A model generated the notes under the pieces. The model was not told the origin of the DNA and did not search any database. It was given only the letters and a program-made list of their open reading frames with translations. From the NCBI RefSeq assembly GCF_031760065.1, contig NZ_CP134500.1, positions 3,782,001 to 3,846,000 of the forward strand: DNA of 64,000 nucleotides, written 5' to 3'. The position numbers were made by a program, and so were the translations under genes. Each line of letters begins with the position of its first letter. Within the stretch, counting starts at the first letter, position 1. This DNA comes from Streptomyces durocortorensis. Its GTDB lineage: Bacteria; Actinomycetota; Actinomycetes; Streptomycetales; Streptomycetaceae. This document shows positions 57,934 through 64,000 of this stretch, in pieces.

Positions 57934-59459
57934 CGGCGCGGCGTCCACACGATGGACCGGCCGGTCTCGCCGCGGCGCACCCAGCGCGTCTGCGACGAGC
58001 CCACGATCAGCAGCGTCCGCATGTCCACCTCCGCCGGGTCGACGTCGGCCAGCCGTACCGTACGTACGCTCTCCGTCGGGCCGCCCACATCGCGTGCCAG
58101 CACCACCGGGGTGTCCGGAGAGCGGTGTTCCAGGAGCAGGTCGCGGGCCTTGCCCACCTGCCATGTCCGGGACTTCGAGCCCGGGTTGTACAGCGCCAGC
58201 ACCAGGTCCGCCGAGGCCGCCGCGCGCAGGCGTTCCGCGATGACCTCCCACGGCTTGAGGCGGTCCGAGAGGGAGATCGTGGCGTAGTCGTGGCCCAGGG
58301 GCGCGCCGGCGCGCGCCGCCGCCGCGTTGGCCGCGGTGACCCCGGGCAGCACCCGTACGGGAAGGTCCGCGTACTCCTCCTGCGCGGCCGCCTCCAGCAC
58401 CGCCGTCGCCATCGCGAAGACCCCGGGGTCGCCGCCGGAGACCACCGCGACCCGGCGGCCGCGCCGGGCCAGGTCCAGCGCGAACTCCGCCCGCTCCGAC
58501 TCCACCTTGTTGTCCGAGCCGTGCCGCGCCTGGCCGGGGCGGACCGGCACCCGGTCCAGGTAGGTCGTGTAGCCGACCAGGTCGTCCGCGGCCGCCAGCG
58601 CGCCCCGCGTCTCCGGCGTCAGCCACAGCGGGCCCGCCGGGCCGGTGCCGACGACCACGACCTCGCCCGTCGCATCGGAGGAACCCGAAGGCCTGGGCGC
58701 GTCTATCCGGCTCGGCAGCACCGCCACCGAGAAGTACGGAACCGACTCCGGGTCGATCTCGGCCAGCTCGCCCGTGCGCTCCCCGGCCATCGTCGCCCGC
58801 TCCACGTACCGCGCCTCCGCCAGCCTGCCCGACGCCTCGAACGCCCCGCGCACCGCCGGGAACGTACGGCCCAGCTTCATCACCACCGCCGTGTCCGTGG
58901 CGGCGAGACGGGCCGTCAGCTCCTCCTCCGGCAGCGTGCCGGGGAGGATGGTGAGGATCTCCTCGCCCTCCACCAGCGGGGTGCCGAGGCGGGCCGCGGC
59001 CGCGCTGACGGACGTGACGCCCGGGATGACCTCAGTGGTGTAGCGGTCGGCCAGGCGCTTGTGCATGTGCATGTACGAGCCGTAGAACATCGGGTCGCCC
59101 TCGGCGAGGACGGCTACCGTCCGCCCGGCGTCCAGATGCGCCGCGAGGCGGGCCGCGGCCTTCTCGTAGAACTCCTCCAGCGCGCCCCGGTAACCGCCGG
59201 GGTGGTCCGTGGTCTCCGTCGTGACGGGGTAGACCAGGGCCTCCTCGACGTGGTCCGGCCGCAGGTGCGCCGCCGCGATGGACCGGGCGATCGAGCGACC
59301 GTGCCGGGCGCTGTGGTACGCGATGACGTCCGCTTCGTCGATGGCCTGGACGGCCCGCAGAGTCATCAGGTTCGGGTCGCCGGGGCCGAGCCCGACGCCG
59401 TAGAGCTTGCCCCCGCCCGTGCTGGTGTCGTTTACCGGAGAAGCCATGGGAGCGCTCAC
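57918..59459 (-). CDS. cobIJ: Fused precorrin-2 C20- / precorrin-3B C17-methyltransferase
   Basis: I choose the GTG at 59459, which touches the cobH stop and has AGGAGG four to five bases before it; an ATG 12 bases on is possible. The 513-residue product contains two tetrapyrrole methylase domains. CobI-like residues about 15-245 start with LYGVGLGPGDPNLMTLRAV. CobJ-like residues about 265-500 start with VVVVGTGPAGP, and both have the GDPMFYGS / GDPGVFAMA loops. The fusion ensures equal amounts of both ring-methylating activities. It is translated with CobH. Confidence 0.93.
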   Translation of the reverse strand: MSAPMASPVNDTSTGGGKLYGVGLGPGDPNLMTLRAVQAIDEADVIAYHSARHGRSIARSIAAAHLRPDHVEEALVYPVTTETTDHPGGYRGALEEFYEKAAARLAAHLDAGRTVAVLAEGDPMFYGSYMHMHKRLADRYTTEVIPGVTSVSAAAARLGTPLVEGEEILTILPGTLPEEELTARLAATDTAVVMKLGRTFPAVRGAFEASGRLAEARYVERATMAGERTGELAEIDPESVPYFSVAVLPSRIDAPRPSGSSDATGEVVVVGTGPAGPLWLTPETRGALAAADDLVGYTTYLDRVPVRPGQARHGSDNKVESERAEFALDLARRGRRVAVVSGGDPGVFAMATAVLEAAAQEEYADLPVRVLPGVTAANAAAARAGAPLGHDYATISLSDRLKPWEVIAERLRAAASADLVLALYNPGSKSRTWQVGKARDLLLEHRSPDTPVVLARDVGGPTESVRTVRLADVDPAEVDMRTLLIVGSSQTRWVRRGETGRSIVWTPRRYPEA

Positions 59460-60085
59460 TACTCCTCCTCGCTCGCGATGGCGTTGAGCGCCGCCGCCGC
59501 TATCGCGCTGCCGCCGCGCCTGCCGCGCACGATCAGGTGCTCCAGGCCCGAAGGGTGCTCGGCCAGGGCGTCCTTGGACTCGGCCGCGCCGATGAAGCCG
59601 ACCGGGACGCCGATGACGGCGGCGGGGCGCGGGGCGCCCTCCTCGATCATCTCCAGCAGCCGGAACAGCGCGGTCGGCGCGTTGCCGACCGCGACCACGG
59701 CCCCCTCCATGCGCTCCCGCCACAGCTCCAGGGCGGCCGCGCTGCGCGTCGTCCCCATCTTCGCGGCCAGCTCCGGCACGGAGGGGTCGGACAGCGTGCA
59801 CACCACGTCGTTGTTCGCGGGCAGCCGCTTGCGGGTGACGCCGCTGGCGACCATCGCCACGTCGCAGAGGATCGGTGCGCCGGAGCGCAGGGCGGCTCGG
59901 GCGTCGGCCACGGCGTCCGGCGAGAAGACGAGGTCGCGTACCAGGTCGACCATGCCGCAGGCGTGGATCATCCGGACGGCGACCTGGCTGACGTCGGCGG
60001 GCAGCCCGGCGAGATCCGCCTCCGCGCGGATGGTGGCGAAGGACTGGCGGTAGATCGCCGGTCCGTCCTTCTCGTACTGGTGCAC
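59459..60085 (-). CDS. cobH: Precorrin-8X methylmutase
   Basis: The 208-residue enzyme moves a methyl group from C11 to C12. Typical segments are [16 protein letters not shown] at the N-terminus, IHACGMVD near residues 49-56, [18 protein letters not shown] near 71-88 and [13 protein letters not shown] near 157-169. A GTG start without a strong ribosome-binding site is used. It shares one base with the next gene. Confidence 0.95.
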   Translation of the reverse strand: MHQYEKDGPAIYRQSFATIRAEADLAGLPADVSQVAVRMIHACGMVDLVRDLVFSPDAVADARAALRSGAPILCDVAMVASGVTRKRLPANNDVVCTLSDPSVPELAAKMGTTRSAAALELWRERMEGAVVAVGNAPTALFRLLEMIEEGAPRPAAVIGVPVGFIGAAESKDALAEHPSGLEHLIVRGRRGGSAIAAAALNAIASEEE

Positions 60086-60130
60086 AGTGCTGTCGCTTTC
60101 TTCTGCCGTCGGTTGATCGGGGGAGGGTGC

Positions 60131-61456
60131 TCAGGCGCGGGCCGCGGCCACCGCTGCCGCCAGCGCGGCCGGGTCGTTCCTTACCGTCACCGCCGTCGGG
60201 GGGTCCCGCCGCTCCCCCCGTACGTGGGAGATCCGGTGCCCGTCGGGCGTGACGACCACGTCGATCCACTCCCCGTGCGGGTGGCCGCAGCGGCGTTCGC
60301 ACCCGGACCAGTACACAGGCAGCCGCCCGGCCGGTCCGACAGCGGCCCCCGCTTCGGCCCGCACGTCGGCCAGCGCCTTCGCGCAGCCGGGGCGGCCGAT
60401 GCAGGCGCCGACCCCGGTCCACGGGGAGCCGGGGCCGGTGATCAGCCCGGCCGCGTCCAGCGTGCGGAGTGCTTCCGCCGCTTCGTCCTGTCCGCGTCCG
60501 AACGGGCCGGGGAGGACGACCCCGCGCCACGGGGTGAGCCGCAGCTCGCCGCCGTACCGCCGGGCCGTCTCCGTGAGCAGCCGCCACTGGCCGGGGACGA
60601 GCCGCCCCAGGGGTACGTCGACGCTGATCGCGGTGCTGGTCGCGGTGCTGGTCGCGGCCGTGGAGCCGTGAGCTCCGGGTGCGGGAGCGGCCGGTTTACG
60701 GGGACGGGGCCGGTGTACGGGCGGAGTCACCGCAGCCCCGACGGCGCGCGCGACCTCGCCGGGCAGGGCCGTGCGTACGTCGTCGGGCAGGTCCTTCACG
60801 CGCCACGCCCCGGAGTCGCGGGCGGCGCGGAGGAACGCCTCGGCGGCCAGGAGCGCGGCGCGCGGCGCGTCCGAGGCGGGCGGCAGCCGGAACACCTCGT
60901 CGGCGCCCCCGATCCGCAGCAGGACGTCCGGGCCCTCCGCGATCAGGGTCACGTCCGCGCCCAGGGCGTCCACGTCCCCCCGCCCGTCGTCGAGGGCGAA
61001 GAGGAAGCGGCCGGAGAGCGCTGCGGCGGCGGGCGACCCGCACACCAGCCGGTCCAGCCCGGTCAGCCAGGTCCTGAGCACGGGCGAACCGTCCAGCCCG
61101 GCGAGCGGCGAGGCCACGATGTTGCGGGCCCGCTCGTGCGCGGCGGAGGGCAGCAGCCCGGCGGCCGAGAGCAGCCCCGCGAGTTCGCCGCCGCACTCCG
61201 TACCGAGGCCGCGCAGCTGGACGTTGCCCCGCGAGGTGAGATGCAGCTCACCGTCCCCGAACCGGGCCGCCGCGGCCAGCAGGGCGTCCGCCTGATCCGC
61301 GGTCAGCACACCACCGGGAACCCGTACGCGGGCCAGCGCCCCGTCGTCGGCCCGGTGCAGCCGCAGCGTTCCCGGGCAGGCGTCGCCCCCGGCGCGCGGG
61401 GGGACACCACCCGGGGAAACGGGCGAGGGGGCGGAATCGGGCATGGCGGCGAGCAT
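60131..61456 (-). CDS. cobG: Precorrin-3B synthase (oxygen-dependent)
   Basis: The protein is 441 residues from ATG 61456; an ATG at 61444 is possible. It is a sulfite/nitrite reductase-like enzyme with CIGRPGC and CERRC, the C-x5-C and C-x3-C ligands of a 4Fe-4S cluster. HLTSRGNVQLRG near residues 76-87 is a repeat landmark. It hydroxylates precorrin-3A using oxygen, a step of the aerobic pathway. The middle has a short Ala/Thr-rich linker. The gene is divergent from cobN. Confidence 0.92.
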   Translation of the reverse strand: MLAAMPDSAPSPVSPGGVPPRAGGDACPGTLRLHRADDGALARVRVPGGVLTADQADALLAAAARFGDGELHLTSRGNVQLRGLGTECGGELAGLLSAAGLLPSAAHERARNIVASPLAGLDGSPVLRTWLTGLDRLVCGSPAAAALSGRFLFALDDGRGDVDALGADVTLIAEGPDVLLRIGGADEVFRLPPASDAPRAALLAAEAFLRAARDSGAWRVKDLPDDVRTALPGEVARAVGAAVTPPVHRPRPRKPAAPAPGAHGSTAATSTATSTAISVDVPLGRLVPGQWRLLTETARRYGGELRLTPWRGVVLPGPFGRGQDEAAEALRTLDAAGLITGPGSPWTGVGACIGRPGCAKALADVRAEAGAAVGPAGRLPVYWSGCERRCGHPHGEWIDVVVTPDGHRISHVRGERRDPPTAVTVRNDPAALAAAVAAARA

Positions 61457-61580
61457 ACCGACCACCCGGGCGCCTCCGGCAGGCTCGCACCTGTGACCTG
61501 CGGGACAGCGGCCCGGGCGGCTGGGCCCCGGCCTCCGCCGTGACCTGCGGAGCACCGCCGCCCAGCCCCTCCCCACCTCG

Positions 61581-61673
61581 TCCCGGACCGGTGCGTGTCC
61601 CTCGTCCCGCACTGGATGGTGTCCCCGCCCCGGACAGGTGAGTGTCCCCCTCCCGCACCGGAGCGTGATCACC
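61581..61673. repeat. Four degenerate ~23-bp repeats upstream of the riboswitch
   Basis: Four successive units of 22-24 bases starting at 61581, 61605, 61629 and 61651 contain TCCCGCAC(C/T)GGA and GTGTCC-type cores. They lie in the 504-base gap between cobG and cobN, before the riboswitch. No function is clear; the rest of the gap before the riboswitch is plain GC-rich sequence. Confidence 0.5.
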
Positions 61674-61724
61674 ACCGCACCCCCGCCCCCTGCCCCACCC
61701 GGCCCCCGCCGCTTAGGATGCAGG

Positions 61725-61860
61725 CGGTGGTCCGTTCAGGCCGCCATCGCCAGACGGCGACAGGGGAGGAAGCCCGGTGTGAATCCGGCGCGGTCCCGCC
61801 ACTGTGAGCCCGGCCGACGCCACCGGCCGGACGAGTCAGGAACTCCCTTCCCCGCGCGGC
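61725..61860 (+). ncRNA. Cobalamin riboswitch upstream of cobN
   Basis: The core has the conserved order GAAGCCCGGTGTGAATCCGG, then GCGCGGTCCCGCCACTGTGA (61769-61807), then GAGTCAGGAACTCCC (61833-61847). These match the B12 box and flanking helices. Boundaries are approximate. It lies about 100 bases before the cobN ATG, and high cobalamin would reduce expression. A terminator with a T tract is not seen, so translational control is more likely. Confidence 0.9.
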
Positions 61861-61960
61861 CGGTCTCCCACCGGGCGCAGCGCACGGCCCTCCGCCGGGC
61901 GCGGGGAGACCCTCCGACACCGCCCGGGGCGTGGACACCCCGAGGAAGGCCTGACGCAGC

Positions 61961-64000
61961 ATGATCCTGCTCCTGTCGACGTCCGACACCGACCTCCTGA
62001 GCGCCCGCGCCTCCGAGGGACCCGTCAGCTACCGGTACGCCAACCCCTCCCGCGTCGACCTCGACGGACTGCCCGAGCTGCTGGACGGCGTCGACCTCGT
62101 CGTCGTACGGCTTCTCGGCGGCGTACGGGCCTGGCAGGAAGGGCTGGACGCGGTGCTGGCCACCGGCCGGCCGGTCGTCGTGCTGACCGGTGAGCAGGCC
62201 CCGGACGCGCAGCTCATGGCCGCCTCCACCGTGCCGATCGGCATCGCGGCCGAGGCGCACGCCTACCTCGCGCACGGCGGGCCCGCCAACCTGGAGCAGC
62301 TCGCCCGGTTCCTGTCGGACACCGTGCTGCTGACCGGCCACGGCTTCGAGCCGCCCGCCCCCGCGCCCGCGTGGGGCCCGCTGGAGCGGGAGGCCCGCGA
62401 GGTGCCCGAGGGTGCGCCGACCGTCGCCGTGCTCTACTACCGCGCCCACCACATGAGCGGGAACACGGCGTTCGTCGACGCGCTGTGCACGGCTGTGGAG
62501 AACGCCGGGGCCCGGCCGCTCCCGCTGTACGTCGCGTCTCTCCGTACGCCCGAGGCCGAGCTGATCGACGAACTCCGCGCCGCGGACGCCATCGTGACCA
62601 CCGTCCTCGCGGCGGGCGGCACCAAGCCCGCCGAGGCGTCGGCGGGGGGCGACGACGAGTCGTGGGACGCGGGCGCGCTGACCGCGCTCGACGTGCCGAT
62701 CCTCCAGGCGCTCTGCCTCACCAGCCCGCGCAGCGCCTGGGAGGAGAACGACGAAGGTGTCTCCCCGCTGGACGCGGCCACCCAGATCGCGGTGCCGGAG
62801 TTCGACGGCCGGCTGATCACCGTGCCCTTCTCCTTCAAGGAGATCGACGAGGACGGGCTCCCGGCGTACATCCCCGACGCCGAGCGCGCCGCCAGGGTCG
62901 CCGGTATCGCCGTACGCCACGCGAAGCTGCGCAACATCCCCAACGCCGAGAAGAAGATCGCGCTCGTGCTGTCGGCCTACCCGACCAAGCACTCCCGGAT
63001 CGGGAACGCGGTCGGCCTCGACACCCCCGCCAGCGCCGTCGCCCTGCTGCGGCGGCTGCGCGCCGAGGGCTACGACTTCGGCCCCGAGGAGGAGATCCCG
63101 GGTCTGGTCTCCGGCGACGGCGACGAGCTGATCTACGCGCTCATCGAGGCGGGCGGCCACGACCAGGAGTGGCTGACCGAGGAGCAGTTGGCGCGGAACC
63201 CCGTTCGTATCCCGGCCGCCGACTACCGCCGCTGGTTCGCCACGCTCCCCGAGGAGCTGCGCGACGCCGTGGAGCGGCACTGGGGGCCGGCCCCCGGCGA
63301 GATGTTCGTCGACCGGTCCGCGAACCCGGAGGGCGACATCGTCCTCGCGGCCCTGCGGCGCGGGAACCTACTCATCCTCATCCAGCCGCCGCGCGGCTTC
63401 GGCGAGAACCCGATCGCGATCTACCACGACCCCGATCTCCCGCCGTCCCACCACTACCTGGCCGCGTACCGCTGGATCGCCGCCTCCGCCGAGGACAACG
63501 GGTTCGGCGCGGATGCCATGATCCACCTGGGCAAGCACGGGAACCTTGAGTGGCTGCCCGGCAAGAACGCGGGGCTCTCCGCCGCCTGCGGTCCGGACGC
63601 CGCCCTCGGTGATCTCCCTCTCATCTACCCGTTCCTGGTGAACGACCCGGGAGAGGGCACGCAGGCCAAGCGTCGCGTCCACGCCACGCTGATCGACCAC
63701 CTGGTGCCGCCGATGGCCCGCGCCGACAGCTACGGCGACATCGCGCGCCTGGAGCAACTCCTCGACGAGCACGCCCAGATCGCCGCCATGGACCCGGCGA
63801 AGCTGCCCGCGATCCGCGCGCAGATCTGGACGCTGATCCAGGCCGCGAAGCTCGACCACGACCTCGGGGTGGAGGACCGCCCGGAGGACGAGGGCTTCGA
63901 CGACTTCATCATGCATCTCGACGGCTGGCTCTGCGAGATCAAGGACGTCCAGATCCGCGACGGCCTGCACGTGCTCGGCAACCCGCCCGCCGGGAACGAC
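61961..64000 (+). CDS. cobN: Cobaltochelatase subunit CobN, N-terminal part (3' end outside window)
   Basis: The frame is open from ATG 61961 to the end of the window, 680 codons; the family is about 1200 residues long. Landmarks are HLGKHGNLEWLPGKN near residues 526-540, AACGPDAALGDLPLIYPF near 544-561, and GLHVLGNPPAG near the end. CobN is the large subunit that inserts cobalt into hydrogenobyrinate diamide with CobS and CobT or ChlI/ChlD. The start codon lies after GAGGAAGG. The riboswitch ahead shows repression by the end product. Confidence 0.95.
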   Translation, partial: MILLLSTSDTDLLSARASEGPVSYRYANPSRVDLDGLPELLDGVDLVVVRLLGGVRAWQEGLDAVLATGRPVVVLTGEQAPDAQLMAASTVPIGIAAEAHAYLAHGGPANLEQLARFLSDTVLLTGHGFEPPAPAPAWGPLEREAREVPEGAPTVAVLYYRAHHMSGNTAFVDALCTAVENAGARPLPLYVASLRTPEAELIDELRAADAIVTTVLAAGGTKPAEASAGGDDESWDAGALTALDVPILQALCLTSPRSAWEENDEGVSPLDAATQIAVPEFDGRLITVPFSFKEIDEDGLPAYIPDAERAARVAGIAVRHAKLRNIPNAEKKIALVLSAYPTKHSRIGNAVGLDTPASAVALLRRLRAEGYDFGPEEEIPGLVSGDGDELIYALIEAGGHDQEWLTEEQLARNPVRIPAADYRRWFATLPEELRDAVERHWGPAPGEMFVDRSANPEGDIVLAALRRGNLLILIQPPRGFGENPIAIYHDPDLPPSHHYLAAYRWIAASAEDNGFGADAMIHLGKHGNLEWLPGKNAGLSAACGPDAALGDLPLIYPFLVNDPGEGTQAKRRVHATLIDHLVPPMARADSYGDIARLEQLLDEHAQIAAMDPAKLPAIRAQIWTLIQAAKLDHDLGVEDRPEDEGFDDFIMHLDGWLCEIKDVQIRDGLHVLGNPPAGND

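Noticed and set aside
1..64000. tRNA or rRNA genes, transposases, integrases, attachment sites
   Set aside because: I found no cloverleaf, rRNA-like block or recombinase family in either strand by reading. A tRNAscan or HMM search was not possible.

Overview
The window is high-GC actinobacterial DNA, most likely from Streptomyces or a close relative. Supporting signs are GTG starts, leaderless genes, a 49-residue single-helix protein next to a tryptophanyl-tRNA synthetase with an attenuator, a PhoX-type phosphatase behind a Streptomyces-style PHO box, SARP-type regulators, and a sequence identical to the parS consensus. No rRNA, tRNA, CRISPR array, transposase or integrase was recognised.

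Region 1 (1-18.3 kb) looks like ordinary chromosome. It holds a partial histidine kinase, a VWA protein, a Tat-exported PhoX phosphatase, an S4 RNA-binding protein, membrane proteins, flavin reductases, a DrrA/DrrB-like ABC exporter, a MerR-PP2C fusion, a large AAA regulator, a universal stress protein, an LLM monooxygenase with its FMN reductase, and trpS with its leader peptide and attenuator.

Region 2 (18.4-32.8 kb) looks like a membrane and ion stress block. On the minus strand, in transcription order, it has a YqiJ-like membrane protein, a flotillin, a DUF3686-type ATPase and a TrkA/Castor-like channel protein. A PucR regulator, TerB and a CPA2 cation/proton antiporter with its RCK_C partner lie alongside.

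Region 3 (32.9-55.3 kb) holds the most interesting content, a compact biosynthetic gene cluster that I do not recognise. Operon A (39.66-46.26 kb) encodes a prolyl-AMP-ligase-like enzyme, a carrier protein, a TrpD homologue, a TrpA homologue, an ectoine-synthase-like cupin, a prolyl-carrier-type acyl-CoA dehydrogenase, a TrpF homologue and a TrpC homologue. There is no trpB, ectA or ectB. Operon B (51.80-55.25 kb) encodes a second carrier protein, a KAS III, a FabG-type reductase and a free-standing PKS-type acyltransferase. Two large regulators, both with SARP modules, lie between them on the minus strand. Both operons are preceded by the same 11-bp-spaced TTGCG direct repeat. An upstream minus-strand group supplies a phosphopantetheinyl transferase, a hot-dog thioesterase, a SnoaL-like protein and a Tat-exported FAD oxidoreductase. 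My reading is that proline is turned into pyrrole-2-carboxyl on a carrier and extended by a ketosynthase, while a diverged set of tryptophan-pathway enzymes builds a fused pyrrole or indole ring. The usual anthranilate-contact motifs in TrpD, TrpF and TrpC are altered, so the substrate may not be anthranilate.

Region 4 (56.0-64.0 kb) is a cobalamin locus with cbiD, cobK, a CobI-CobJ fusion, cobH, cobG, a cobalamin riboswitch and the first 680 codons of cobN.

Several intergenic regions carry short tandem repeat arrays. The most notable is nine 14-bp units, most of them containing a Shine-Dalgarno-like core, that end exactly at the start codon of the acyltransferase gene.
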